From the NCBI GenBank assembly GCA_000507305.1, contig DF239142.1, positions 1 to 64,000 of the forward strand: a stretch of DNA of 64,000 nucleotides, given 5' to 3'. A program made the position numbers and the translations under genes. The notes beneath the pieces are model-generated. The model saw only the letters and a program-made list of their open reading frames with translations. It was not told the DNA's origin and searched no databases. This DNA is from Breviolum minutum Mf 1.05b.01 (Eukaryota; Sar; Dinophyceae; Suessiales; Symbiodiniaceae). This document shows, one piece after another, positions 15,651-25,259 of the stretch; position 1 is the stretch's first letter; each line of letters starts with the position of its first letter.

Positions 15651-16012
15651 TTTTTTTGAGGGGATAAAACCCATCATATGGACAAAAATAATCACGGGAT
15701 TCAAAATTTTTGGAAGGTCAGTTGGATCCAAAAAAAAGAATCAAAAACAACCATTGCTTATTTTTACCCCGGGATTACTTTAAAGAGATTTTGTACGGAT
15801 TTCGATCCCATGGGATGTAAATCCACCATGTTTCACCAACCATTTTGGGTCCGAAGCAGCAAATCCAAATTATAAGGGGACCCTTAATAATCAACCCCAC
15901 TGACACCTCAAAAAAGTGGGAATTGAGGCTGGTAGATCTCCTCCCTTTTAAAGGGGTTTCTTGCCATAAAAACGGCTGGTCTCCTATTGATTATCCCAAA
16001 AAAAAAAACTCG

Positions 16013-16169
16013 ACGCAATTCGACCAAGGCCTTGGGTGAAGTCATGCCATGGCGGGTGGATTTGCATCACTATGATCTTGAGGCCGATGCAAGAAAGGGT
16101 GGGAAGGGAAGGGAGTTGAGCGAGCGTGCGTTTTGGAGCTACAAACAGGTGTTTGATCAGCACATCTGA
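16013..16169 (+). CDS. Possible terminal exon
   Basis: Reads RNSTKALGEVMPWRVDLHHY, continues with a highly charged stretch and ends RAFWSYKQVFDQHI plus TGA. The minus strand is open here too (87 codons), so strand is inferred from composition only. Confidence 0.4.
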
Positions 16170-16317
16170 AGGGAACGAAACAATGAGGACTTTGAGAACT
16201 GAAAATAAGTGAGCCTTGGAAAGGATGTATAGTTTTGTTCCTTTCAAGGACTATGCTACGTGTAGTTGGCGTATCGAACTATGTATGGTTTTTAGGTGTT
16301 GTATTTCTATCTTGCAG

Positions 16318-16420
16318 TGCATTTGGATGATCATTCCCCTGGATCGTCGAAAAATCGTATGTGGTGGAGCACTTTTCGTGGTGATGGGGCACTCCCAGAA
16401 AAAGTAGAAATCTTCCACTC
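16318..16420 (+). CDS. Small exon with consensus splice sites
   Basis: Acceptor TGTTGTATTTCTATCTTGCAG, donor ACTC|GTAAAT. Reads HLDDHSPGSSKNRMWWSTFR then GDGALPEKVEIFH. A second phase (CIWMIIPLDRRKIVCGGALF) runs to TAG. Unknown protein. Confidence 0.5.
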
Positions 16421-16435
16421 GTAAATGGTGTGAAC

Positions 16436-16640
16436 AAGAAAGGCCCCTGGCTGTTTAGTGTATATGGTGGTTTCCAAAAATAGGGGTACCCCCATTTCAC
16501 ACCCCAAAATGATCATTTTTAGTAGGAAAACCCCATGGTTGTTGGGGAAACCCACCATTTACGGAAACCCCCATATAGGGGATCAATTGGGATTACAATA
16601 AACCCATTATAAGGATCCCTATTAACCAACCAGGATTCAA
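16436..16640. mobile_element. Family E MITE carrying a nested family U element
   Basis: E arms CTGGCTGTTTAGTGTATAT and TTAACCAACCAGG with TTATAAGGATCCC interior. U (about 16,466-16,572) begins GGTGGTTTCCAAAAATAGGG and ends TTTACGGAAACCCCC; it recurs at 22.13 kb. Confidence 0.65.
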
Positions 16641-16714
16641 GAGGATTCAGTAGGGAGGGGGGGAAAACTCGTGGCTCACCGTAAGACTCCAAGGCACTTC
16701 CCTACGCCCAGGTG

Positions 16715-16854
16715 CTAGTGACCATTACTTGGATTTGTTCTTCCCCGTATCTACTGGGATGGTTAAAACCCTATAAATAATGGGATAATCATCATCCTTG
16801 GTGGTGCAGGATTTTGTCCATCAACACTAGTGACCATTACTTGGATTTGTTCTT
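16715..16854. repeat. 28-bp direct repeat flanking a partial family C copy
   Basis: 16,715-16,742 and 16,827-16,854 are identical and begin CTAGTGACCATTACTTGG. Between them lies the right half of a family C element (CTATAAATAATGGGATAATC to GTCCATCAACA). The second copy is followed by TTTTACAG|GTGACT. Confidence 0.8.
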
Positions 16855-16919
16855 TTACAGGTGACTTTTTTGTGTTGTTTTCAATGGGCCACACCAAAAA
16901 AAACAAAAATATATCATTT

Positions 16920-17033
16920 CTGGGTGGTGGCAACTCAAACATTTTGGAAAATTTTCACCCCAGGCCCTACATGCGAAAATGATCTAATTTGACGATCATA
17001 TTTTTCGGATGGGTTGGTTCAGCCATCAACCAG
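16920..17033. mobile_element. Family A MITE with 4-bp target duplication, exon at its right end
   Basis: CTGGGTGGTGGCAACTC to CAGCCATCAACCAG; ATTT on both sides. An open exon begins at the AG. Confidence 0.85.
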
Positions 17034-17115
17034 ATTTGGACGCTCTCAACTCCAGTGGGAAAGATTTGGGGGATGATTTTCCCTGCAGAAAAAAAGGGGA
17101 TGAATTTTCCTACAT
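17034..17115 (+). CDS. Small exon after a family A terminus
   Basis: Two bases then LDALNSSGKDLGDDFPCRKK and GDEFS; further right the sequence becomes family E-like, so the exon probably ends near 17,115. Unknown protein. Confidence 0.45.
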
Positions 17116-17225
17116 GTTATATGGGGATGTTGGTCATAAGCCATTGTAAGGATCACTATAAACCAATCCATTACAATGGGATATGATATTTATGATACAA
17201 TGGGAATGTCACCCTTTTTTTTTGT

Positions 17226-17377
17226 TGAACCTACGGACCTACACGACATGTTGGACCTTTCCCTTCGTCATTTGCCCTTGACTGACATAACTTCCACTGG
17301 AACTTCGAATTACATCATTGGAGAGCCAACAAAAAAAGCATCCACAAATTCTGCGATTTTCCCAGCTGGCATGTTTG
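17226..17377 (+). CDS. Exon, unknown protein
   Basis: Reads PTDLHDMLDLSLRHLPLTDI, then TSNYIIGEPTKKAST and FPAGMF, ending TTTG|GTAGGG. About 50 codons; left boundary approximate, after a T-rich tract. No domain recognised. Confidence 0.5.
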
Positions 17378-17667
17378 GTAGGGTGGTTGGTTTTTGGTGC
17401 ACCAGCGATTTTGGGATGATGAGTCCAAGCCGGACGTTCGTAGCCTGAAAATACTTTGAGTCCCTACGTTCAACTTAGAAACCTTAAAATTCTAGATGTC
17501 TAAAAAGTCAGTTTTATCCCGTAAGAAAAAAAAACATAAAATCCCCAAGTTTTTGGGGTTTACAACTATTATCTTTTCAATAAAAAACGAATTTGAATGA
17601 CATCATATTAGGTCTTTGGGAGCCACCGGAAAACTGGGTTTCCTTCCCTTCCAACTATACCACCTGG

Positions 17668-17755
17668 AAAGTAGATGGCGCAACTCCCATGTATGGGTTT
17701 ATCATAGCTCCTTACAAATCGCCACCTTTTGGGAGTGGCTAGCCATCTACTTTCA
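17668..17755. mobile_element. Inverted-repeat element V (single copy)
   Basis: GAAAGTAGATGGCGCAACTC faces GAGTGGCTAGCCATCTACTT. Short open stretches flank it (GATGKLGFLPFQLYH at its left). Confidence 0.55.
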
Positions 17756-17792
17756 CTACGGTGTAAAAAACTTCACGATCCTTTTTTTGAAG

Positions 17793-17846
17793 ATCAAGGT
17801 GGTGATTCACCTGAATGATGATCATCTCATCGTCGCTGGGCTGCAG
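17793..17846 (+). CDS. Micro-exon, 18 codons
   Basis: CTTTTTTTGAAG acceptor, CTGCAG|GTTTCG donor, phase 0 at both ends, reading IKVVIHLNDDHLIVAGLQ, a beta-strand-like pattern. Too short to name. Confidence 0.4.
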
Positions 17847-17941
17847 GTTTCGGTTTTTTGCATCTGAGTTTTTCCTAGGGTTCATTGGTGGTTTCAAATG
17901 AGTCACCCCTTCGCACCTTCAGAAAGGTGAAACTCGATATG

Positions 17942-18064
17942 ACCGGTGGCAACTCGAACATTTTTTGGAATGTTCCTCCCGAAAATTGTGGAACTCAGAT
18001 GAACCCAATTTGACGAGATGCGCATATTTTTTCAGATGGGTGGGGTGGTTCAACCACCAAGCAG
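17942..18064. mobile_element. Family A MITE
   Basis: ACCGGTGGCAACTCGAAC to TTCAACCACCAAGCAG with the CCCAATTTGACGAG core. Confidence 0.75.
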
Positions 18065-18193
18065 TTCTTGTTTGGGGGCTTGCGACTCCCATGTTTGTTT
18101 TTTTCGAAGGGATCCGGTAAGACAAGGAGGTCCCCCTTCTTTGCATCCATGAGTTTTAGGTCCAAAGATGTGAAGGTTTCTTTTGTTGAGCAG
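18065..18193 (-). CDS. Minus-strand exon, unknown protein
   Basis: After CTTGCCCTACAATAG (minus strand) reads YCSTKETFTSLDLKLMDAKK, GDLLVLPDPFEKNKHGSRKP and then meets the family A terminus, where CTTG|GTGGTT is a donor. The plus strand is also open (FLFGGLRLPCLFFSKGSGK). The minus strand is preferred on composition and acceptor. Confidence 0.5.
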
Positions 18194-18387
18194 TACCTAT
18201 TGTAGGGCAAGGGGAGCTCTCAATAAATTGATGTTTTGTTTGTTTGGGAAAGTTGTTTCACATAGAAAAAACTTGGTGGGAGGATTTTGCTGGAAATGGG
18301 AAATGGTTTCAACTTTGAAGGCTGAGAACGAAAAAAAACTAATAAGAAAAAGAGATTAGATTCTTTTTGGTTGAGATGTCATTATGT

Positions 18388-18498
18388 TACACCCCCTAAA
18401 ACCAACAATGTCCCCTGAAAAATGTTGGTTACAAGACGATCCTTTCCTTTTGAAATGGCCCCTTTTTAGGGGACATTTGTTGATTTTCCAGGGTTTAT
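18388..18498. mobile_element. Family B MITE
   Basis: TTACACCCCCTAAAACCAAC to TTTTCCAGGGTTTA; inner arms TGTCCCCTGAAAAATG and AGGGGACATTTG. Confidence 0.8.
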
Positions 18499-18699
18499 TG
18501 CGTGAAGAGAAACTTTGATGTGTGATGCTTCAAGATCAAGGAGGTGAGCTTTGTGAATCATGTGAAAAGGATGAAGGATGAAGGATGCCATGAGAGACCT
18601 TTTGTTTGCTGAATGATAGACCTTTTTCCCTGGAAAATAAAGCATGTTGAATCCACAAGTCATGGAGGTGGATGGTGAAATGATGATTTTCCGGATTTC

Positions 18700-19218
18700 T
18701 AAATTTCGGCTGGATTTTTTGGGGCTTGTGGGTTTGAGCACCTATTTGTTGGCCATTTTGGCGCAGAAATGCCTCTACACCCTAGCATTACCGATTCGGT
18801 AGAATCCAAACTCACAGCTTTGGACCTTGCCTTTGTGGACAAATTTGCGGACCCTTCAGCAATTCCATTGGTTGGCATCAACATTGAAGAGACTAGTGGT
18901 GTCAGCAGAGCCTGGCTGGGAGGGGACTACCCACCATTGAAATTGAGAGTGAACCCGATTTTACCCTTCTCTCAGGCAAACCTCTTTCCATGGGTGTTTG
19001 GTACTTTGGAAGTCAAGCCCGTGATGGGCCCTGTCGCAGCTCCTTTGAGAGGCTCCCCCAAAGAAAAATACCTCATAGCCCACCAGACTTTACACAAGGT
19101 ACTTAGGGCTGCGAGGGGCACAGCTCGATTCACATGGCCTACGCAGAACAGCACAATAGACACACACTTGTCTGTGCTGCAGAAAACCTATTGGGGTGTA
19201 CTTGGCGGAGTCACATGA
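18700..19218 (+). CDS. Uninterrupted coding exon of about 170 codons, unknown protein
   Basis: ATG at 18,769 starts a 149-codon frame (MPLHPSITDSVESKLTALDL...), but the phase is open upstream to about 18,711 (GFFGACGFEHLFVGHFGAE), so the true exon is probably longer than the ATG suggests. Later segments: GINIEETSGVSRAWLGGDYP, LFPWVFGTLEVKPVMGPVAA, HQTLHKVLRAARGTARFTWP. Stop TGA 19,216. Beyond the stop another open stretch runs to a family B remnant at 19.33 kb. No family recognised. The longest host-like frame after 9582-10,115. Confidence 0.65.
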
Positions 19219-19618
19219 GTCACATTCGCCGGCCAATAAATGGCGGGGACCCCACTTTTCAAAACTCATCGTTTGGCATGGGGACTTAAGCTGGGAATTA
19301 AATGGCAAAAACCTTTGGAAGTTGTCCCTTTTACCATCCCTGAAACTAACATGTAAAAAGGACATGAAAATTGATGGTTGGAAGACTTTCTCGTTTCCTT
19401 TTGGGTCAAAAGGCCTATTTTGATCGACCCGAAGGAAAAAATGATGGGTTTCCAAGTTCGGAATCTCCTTGGTTTTTAGGGCTCCATTTTTGGCACCAAG
19501 ATACCAATGGGTTCCAAGGTATCTCGGGCTTCAAATATGGCGTCATTTATCGTAAGTTATCTTATTTGTTCGATTTTGGAGGGGTAGATATCCTATATCC
19601 CCCCTACCCGAAGGTGAG

Positions 19619-19744
19619 ATACTGTTGATGGCTGGAATCCGGCGAGAAGGCCAGTTGAGGTGAAGCTAGTTTATCCCATTATTTACGACAGGTTTTATAC
19701 ATCCAACCGGTGGTTGGCCTTGGGATTTCAGCCATCAACAGTAT
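19619..19744. mobile_element. Family C MITE, best full copy, ending at an exon start
   Basis: ATACTGTTGATGGCTGGAAT to TTCAGCCATCAACAGTAT with long near-perfect ends. The CATCAACAG end acts as acceptor for the next exon. Confidence 0.9.
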
Positions 19745-19892
19745 CATCCACCAAGGTCGAAAGGATCCACAAGTCTTTTTTGCGACACGTTCGATCCACA
19801 TCTCTTTTCGACGGTGTTAGGTGGCTTTACCTTTATTGGAGCGCAGTGGTCAGCAGGCCGTTTCACGGATTCATGGAACCCTTCGTACCAAG
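19742..19892 (+). CDS. Exon starting inside a family C terminus
   Basis: Directly after CAACAG, phase 0, reads YHPPRSKGSTSLFCDTFDPH, LFSTVLGGFTFIGAQWSAGR and FTDSWNPSYQ, ending CCAAG|GTAAAT. 50 codons. A second phase (VERIHKSFLRHVRSTSLFDG) is also open. Gly/aromatic pattern but no family recognised. Confidence 0.55.
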
Positions 19893-19894
19893 GT

Positions 19895-20082
19895 AAATTC
19901 ACCACCGTTCACCCCCACCATTTGGGAGAATACACTCCTTGAAACTAACAACAAATGCACCTGAAAATTGATGGTTGGAAGGCTACTTTCTTTTCGGGAA
20001 GCCCCTATTTTCAGGTGCGGACTGTTAGTTTTATGGAAGGTATTTTTTTACTTTTTCCAAGCATCGAACATGTAAATCCAAG
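19895..20082. mobile_element. Family F MITE carrying a nested family B MITE
   Basis: F-type CACCATTTGGGAG then B at 19,931-20,043 (TACACTCCTTGAAACTAAC to TTAGTTTTATGGAAGGTA), then F right end TCGAACATGTAAATCCAAG. B sits at nearly the same position of F as in the 10.3 kb case. Confidence 0.75.
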
Positions 20083-20296
20083 GAATTGTCAATGTATTTC
20101 TGCATATGTTGATGGGTGGTGAAGAGAAATTATAGGGCTATAAGTCAGCTAATTATGGTACACATTTTGTATCCATGATTTACAGAAGTTTTATATACCT
20201 AAAACCCAAATGGGGCCCCTTGTTTTGCTTTGGAATTTCGGCCTTGTCTTGAGGGGGTTGACCTTCACAAATAGAGGTCATTGGGGTTCTAGGTAT

Positions 20297-20372
20297 ATGT
20301 ATTTATATATATATATATTTATTTATATATATTTATATATATTTATATATATTTATTTATTTTTTTCATTTA
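20297..20372. repeat. AT-rich (TA/TTTA)n low-complexity tract
   Basis: Alternating TATATA and TTTATATA units; followed by a T-rich stretch that leads into the acceptor at 20,426. Confidence 0.9.
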
Positions 20373-20426
20373 TTTACCTATCAACTGGTGAATTTCTTCC
20401 AATTTTTGACTAATACTTTTGGTCAG

Positions 20427-20594
20427 GCAGTTGAAGATAGATTTGCCCTTGAGACTCCAGAATGTAAAGGTTGGTTCTTTTTTGGAAGTGCCAACAGACT
20501 GAGTTTATTGGTTGAATACATGAATCTTGCACAGAAAAAACGTCGAAAGGGGTTGGAGATTATGAATGCTTATTACGATCTGAAAAGCCCCTAG
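20427..20594 (+). CDS. Exon, unknown protein (55 codons)
   Basis: ACTAATACTTTTGGTCAG acceptor; reads AVEDRFALETPECKGWFFFG, LLVEYMNLAQKKRRKG and ends YYDLKSP plus TAG. The same phase stays open past the TAG for about 30 codons. Mixed basic and aromatic, no recognised domain. Confidence 0.5.
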   Translation, partial: AVEDRFALETPECKGWFFFGSANRLSLLVEYMNLAQKKRRKGLEIMNAYYDLKSP

Positions 20595-20694
20595 GGAGGG
20601 AAACGCAACTGGGGGCGGGGTTTTTGCTTCTCGCAAAAGGTTGCAAAGATGACCTTTTTTCAATCCCAGAGGGTTGAGAAGTAAAGGGTTCAAT

Positions 20695-20840
20695 CCCCAT
20701 CCACCAGTTAGGGGATTATAACACCCACAAGTAGGGTTATAAATGTTGTGAATGCAGGGAAACCCATTTACTTTCGGCCATTTGCAGGTATCATTTCACC
20801 CCAATTGAAAATTTATTAAACTGCTTTTCCGGGGCTGATC
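20695..20840. mobile_element. Family K-like element, diverged
   Basis: CCACCAGTTAGGGGATTATA, TAGGGTTATAAATG and CATTTCACCCCAATTG match the interior of the K copies at 11.7 and 12.4 kb. Confidence 0.5.
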
Positions 20841-21118
20841 CCCTTGTATGAGCTGAAGGTGCTCAAAATTTCACTCTCAAGAAAGTGACGAACATGTGAC
20901 AAGAACGCAACGAACATGTTTGAACCCAAAGTCATGGAGGCGGATGGTTCAGATTATGTATGTCCTTTTCATTTCGGTATGATTTTCAGGTTACATGTTA
21001 GTTACTCTGACTCAAAGAATTGATGGCGCTACAAAAGGATGAAACTAAAGAGAAACCCACCTTGTCGTGAGGCACCCTTCTGGAATTTGTTTGGTCCTTG
21101 ATGTTGACGAAGCTTCAT

Positions 21119-21222
21119 ACTGGGGTCATTAAATTATATATATTTCAGGAGAATCAAACTTGATGCAAATGTATGGTAACTTTGGGGGATTTGTTTGGGT
21201 TGGTAATATTTCATGATCCCCG
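21119..21222. mobile_element. Family G MITE
   Basis: CTGGGGTCATTAAAT and ATTTCATGATCCCCGG ends with the core AATCAAACTTGATGCAAATG shared with 27.9, 51.7, 52.1 and 55.3 kb. Confidence 0.75.
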
Positions 21223-21252
21223 GTTTAACATGAATCTCTTGCCCTTCAGTGG

Positions 21253-21362
21253 CTCAGTAGTTCAACGCCAAGGCGCACTTTGCGTTACCAGGGCTCTCCC
21301 AACCGGTGGCGTGGGCAATGGCAAGGACGACGGATCCCAATGTCATACGTTGACCTTTGGAG
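21253..21362 (-). CDS. GC-rich exon-like island, strand uncertain
   Basis: Minus strand reads QRMTLGSVVLAIAHATGWES then PGNAKCALALNY and TAG. Plus-strand phases are open as well. No splice sites decide. Confidence 0.4.
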
Positions 21363-21431
21363 GTTTCCAACATAAACCGATCGGGGGATCTTCGTGAGGA
21401 AAAAACCTACCAGTTACTCTTTCTCTCAAAA

Positions 21432-21538
21432 CTAGGTGGTGGCAACTCAAATATGTTTTATTTTCACCCCGAACTTTGGGGAAATGATTCCCATTTTGGA
21501 TGAGCATATTTTTCAAATAGGTTGAAACCAACAACTAG
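21432..21538. mobile_element. Family A MITE
   Basis: CTAGGTGGTGGCAACTC to TTGAAACCAACAACTAG. Confidence 0.85.
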
Positions 21539-22033
21539 ATAATCATGGTTCAGTGGAAAATCACACTAAATGAACGGAAACGAATATTGGAGGTGTTTTT
21601 TTGTTGGCTCGATGCTGCTTGGGTAATTGTCGGGTAATCAGCGCCCTTCAGCGAAAGGAAACTCGTATTGGAGGGACCTATTTTCCACTTCCATGATTAT
21701 GGGAGGAAGGGTACATTCCACTATACTGGTTGGTTGCTTGGGTTCCTAAATTCATGGCTTATTATTTATCGTCTTTATATAATTGAGGAGTATAATTCCC
21801 CTACCCAAACTGCCAAGGTTTTTCCTTTCTGATATAAGTTTCAAAACATTCTGAGGGCAAAAAAACAAACCCACTTATCCAAAACGAATGGCGGGGGTTC
21901 ACCCCAAAAATGAAGTCCAAACAATCATCTGAACTAAACCTCCATGATTTTAGGGTTCAAGCATGTTATATTCACTAGAAATCCATTTTGGGCCTTCCAA
22001 ATCTTCGGCCTTTTGGGTGTGAAACTCCAGGAC

Positions 22034-22215
22034 CGTGGCGCCTGCGATGGGCGAAGTGGTGGTGGATCCGTGGGGGATTCCCTAAAAACCCAAGTTGTTG
22101 GAAGTGGTGAGGGCAGTTGGAGCTACAGATGGATGTTTCCGAAAATAGTGGGTTTTCCCCCCAAATCATCAATTAAAAAATAGGCTTTTCCATTGGGTAC
22201 CCCTATTTTTGGAAA
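22034..22215 (+). CDS. Possible Gly-rich exon followed by family U element
   Basis: After GAAACTCCAG the frame reads DRGACDGRSGGGSVGDSLKT and QVVGSGEGSWSY to about 22,127; from 22,128 the sequence is family U (GGATGTTTCCGAAAATAG to CCCTATTTTTGGAAACACC). Confidence 0.4.
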
Positions 22216-22255
22216 CACCCAGATGTTGGGGATAAACTCATCCCACCCTTTCATT

Positions 22256-22618
22256 CTTGGAGGATCATTCCAGGACTTGTAAGTGGTGATCGGATCACCC
22301 CCATTTATAAACCATTTAGCCCATTTGGAAGGGGAAGAGGGGACTTACTAACCATGGTTATTAACCACCAATTAACCCTTTCATACTGTTCCAAGTGGTG
22401 GTTTCAAATATTTGTTATTTTCACCCCTACCCGGGGAAATGATCCAATTTGACTAATATTTTTCAAATGGGTTGAAACCACCAACTAGATACTGTTGATG
22501 GCTGAAATCCTGCACCAATGGTATAAAATGTATAAAACCTACATCGGGCCCATAACCGGATGGGTAGCAAACCAACCTCAACTGGTTTTCTCGCCGGATT
22601 TCTGCACCATCAACAGTA
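22256..22618. mobile_element. Compound of family D, A and C MITEs end to end
   Basis: D 22,256-22,395 (CTTGGAGGATCATTCCAG; right end decayed to GTTCCAAG), A 22,391-22,488 (to AACCACCAACTAG), C 22,489-22,618 (ATACTGTTGATGGCTG to CACCATCAACAGTA). ATACTGTT occurs on both sides of A. Confidence 0.8.
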
Positions 22619-22675
22619 GGAATCCTTATTTCATGGGTATATAAACTCCTACAATTATTGGGTTGATGAGTTTAT

Positions 22676-22778
22676 CTAGGTGGTGGTTTCAAAGATTTTT
22701 AATTTTCACCCCAAACCTTGGGGAAGATTTCCATTTTGACCAATATTTTTCAATGGGGTTGGTTCAACCACCAACTAG
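22676..22778. mobile_element. Family A MITE with 4-bp target duplication
   Basis: CTAGGTGGTGGTTTCAA to TTCAACCACCAACTAG, TTAT at both sides. Confidence 0.9.
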
Positions 22779-22829
22779 TTATCCCCTATATGTAAATAAT
22801 GGGAGTTTTTTCGACCTGACATATAGATA

Positions 22830-22907
22830 CTTTGGGGTGTGGCCGCCTCTCAAGCTAAACCTTCGCGGGACGATTGCCTGGCAACAGGCCACCCCCAAAG
22901 CATACTA
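22830..22907 (+). CDS. Possible terminal exon
   Basis: After GACATATAG reads YFGVWPPLKLNLRGTIAWQQ then ATPKAY and TAA. Short; no domain. Confidence 0.35.
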
Positions 22908-23065
22908 ACCAGCAATATTGATTTGTGAAGTGAGCTGATGTTTTTGTTGTTCCCCTTATTGGGAGGATCCATTTTTTTCATGTCGATGTGATAGTTTTGA
23001 GTACTTTATTGTTTTCAAAAGGATTGTGCATGGTTTGGATTGGTCATAGAATGATTTCTAATCAC

Positions 23066-23162
23066 CAGGTGGTGGTTGAACACAGATGTTTTTAGGCTTT
23101 TTTTAATGGAAAATCGAATCGGGGAAGTGATCCAATTTGACGAGCATAGTTTTCAACCATCC
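23066..23162. mobile_element. Family A MITE, decayed
   Basis: CCAGGTGGTGGTTGAACAC, CCAATTTGACGAGCATAG, TTTTCAACCATCC. Confidence 0.6.
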
Positions 23163-23205
23163 ATCAAGGTATCTTCTGTATGATCTATTTGTGTGAGCAC
23201 ATGTA

Positions 23206-23631
23206 TTGAAGAGATCCTATATTTATTCAACTAGCCTCAATGTCATTCAGGTTACCTTAAGCTTTGGATTTGGGTTTCTTGTAGGTGGATGCTTAACCCT
23301 TCTTTACCATACCATTCATCATCAAAAGTCATGGGATTTTGGAAGAAATACCGGTGAGGATGCGAAACCTCGTAAAAAAAACACCAGAATTCGTACCTTT
23401 TTTTAACCTGGGCTCTTCGTATCGTGATTTGTGCAAATGAATAAGAGATGCAGGCTATTTGAGGAGCAAATGAACGCCAAGTGTTTGGGAGTTGAGCACA
23501 AGTTTAGTTTGTGGATGATCGGGATCCCTTTAAAAAGACCTTCATTTGGATCACAACCAGCAGAGGAAACTCCTCCTCGAATCCAAGGCCTGAAATGGAG
23601 GCCTTTTTTGGGAATCCATAGGAACTGCTAG
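23206..23631 (+). CDS. Two weak adjacent open frames
   Basis: 23,206-23,406 contains a hydrophobic run (VTLSFGFGFLVGGCLTLLYH) that could be a membrane segment but overlaps family F-like sequence. 23,431-23,631 reads RCRLFEEQMNAKCLGVEHKF and SQPAEETPPRIQGLKW. Neither has firm splice sites or a family. Confidence 0.25.
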
Positions 23632-23981
23632 GAACTCCAAAGGGGAAAAGAATGGGTTTTTGGAAGTCCCCCACCCTTTCAGGAATGAGCCATGCTCCAA
23701 GAAAACCTTCGAAAATTGAACACGAAGTTTCAATGTTGTCATGTGTTCATCGATATACCCCCTGAGAAATTTGACGAATAGGTGGGCCCCAAGATAAATG
23801 ACGCCATGTTTGAAAAAAGATAGATTTTCCTAGGCTCATCATTTTTGGTATCTATTTTTAAATCTCGGGGGTGTATGTGAATCTGTATTTTGTGATGCTC
23901 TTCTGTTGAATTTTCTTTAAGCATTGATGATGTTGGAGAATTTAATTTGAAGATGATATATACACTTCTGTCACTTTTTAG

Positions 23982-24623
23982 AAGGTCAAAAAAAGAGGAT
24001 GATGGCATTGTAATCCTTGATTTCTCACGAGTTACTCCTGATATACAAGGGCAAGTTCAGGCCATATCTATTGCCTTGAAAACTGAATGTCGACTCGTTG
24101 AATTTCAATCTCTAAGGATGTGTGGCTCTGGCATCGTGCTTTTGGAGGCGTGCACATCAACAACCCCTCCCCACTTGGAGGATCATCCCAGTTAGATTCA
24201 GTGGTTAAATAACCATGGTTAACTTCTTGTTTGCTAAGAATCGGGGTTGTGGGCTTGTCCTTCCAAATGGTCTAGATGGCGTGTAAACGGGGGTGATCCT
24301 AACCACTTACTAATTGGGATGATCCTCCAAGAGGATGCTGGCTCGTCACCACCATGATGAGTATTACACTTTTTGGCTTGGGAATCCCAACCTAAATCCC
24401 AACCCAATCGTGGCAAGAATAGTACAACCCATTTTTCAGGGACTATGTTTAAATTTAGGGGGTGTACAAGGGGTGTACTATTTTTTTTGTTGGCCATTTC
24501 CAAGTTAGAACTCTAAGCAATATTTGATCAAACAACCTCTTCTTTTAATGTGATTCTAGGAGTCATCCAACTGATAGCCAGTCTTCAGCATTTTTAAACT
24601 TAATTCAAGTTGATGTTTATTAG
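23982..24623 (+). CDS. Three-exon gene model with a family D intron
   Basis: Exon 1 from 23,982 (after CACTTCTGTCACTTTTTAG) reads DDGIVILDFSRVTPDIQGQV, SIALKTECRLVEFQSLRMCG and SGIVLLEACTS, then meets a D element at 24,174. Exon 2 starts 24,332 at the D terminus and reads RMLARHHHDEYYTFWLGNPN to IVQPIFQ (about 24,438). Exon 3 24,560-24,623 follows TTTTAATGTGATTCTAG and reads SHPTDSQSSAFLNLIQVDVY and TAG. The donor of exon 1 is unclear. Unknown protein; exon 1 has an alternating beta/alpha pattern. Confidence 0.5.
24174..24331. mobile_element. Family D MITE
   Basis: CTTGGAGGATCATCCCAG and TTGGGATGATCCTCCAAG: almost perfect 18-bp inverted ends, interior AACCATGGTTAAC and CTTCCAAATGG. Confidence 0.95.
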
Positions 24624-24771
24624 TTTATTTCGGGTGGCAGATTCAATATGATATGAGTACAAAACTCATCTCCTCATAACCTAGTAATACACCATGTAGG
24701 AACTCCAGATGGGAGACACCCTGAAGGGAATAAAACAGGTCCAAGGCACCCTCAAAACATGAACTGAATTG

Positions 24772-25050
24772 TAGTACATTGTAGTGCTTATAGTGTACCT
24801 TGTTGCACCGTTGTAGTACCCATAGCAGTACTTTGTAGTAAATTGGTAGTGTTTCATTACATAGGAATATTTTGTAGTACATAGTAGTACTTTGTAGTAC
24901 CTTTTGGTACTTGTAGTACGTCGCAGTACTTTGTAGTGCGTAGTAGTACATAGTAGTACGTGGTAGTGCGGAATGATGCCTTGTAGTACGTAGTAGTGCG
25001 AAATGATACCTTGTAGTCTTGTAGTACGGACTAGTACGAAGTAGTACCTT
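24772..25050. repeat. GTAGTAC-type minisatellite
   Basis: Some 30 degenerate units built from TAGTAC, such as TTTGTAGTAC and GTAGTAGTACATAG. It is open on the minus strand in two phases (Tyr/Thr/Leu-rich), which is a repeat artefact. Confidence 0.9.
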
Positions 25051-25180
25051 GTTGCGCAGAGCAGAGGATTTTTTGTATGCCAAAGGCTGCACAACACAGT
25101 GCATGGGATGTTTCATGAAGCATAGAGTTTATTTCGGGTAGAGAGGAGCAGCAAAAATGACACACGGTAATGTTACATTT

Positions 25181-25228
25181 CCTCGTCTTCGTCGTCGTTG
25201 TTGTTGTTGTTGTTGTTGTTGTTGTGGT
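25181..25228. repeat. (GTC/GTT)n microsatellite
   Basis: CGTCGTCGTTG followed by about 9 GTT units. Confidence 0.9.
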
Positions 25229-25259
25229 TGTGTTTTCAACTCTCTAGGCAAATGACTTT

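Noticed and set aside
20297..20372. AT-rich tract as a promoter or replication origin
   Set aside because: Plain low-complexity (TA/TTTA)n with no other signal; dinoflagellate promoters are not recognised by TATA tracts.
24643..25116. Two long minus-strand Tyr/Thr-rich frames
   Set aside because: They are produced by the TAGTAC minisatellite, whose units lack minus-strand stops in two phases.
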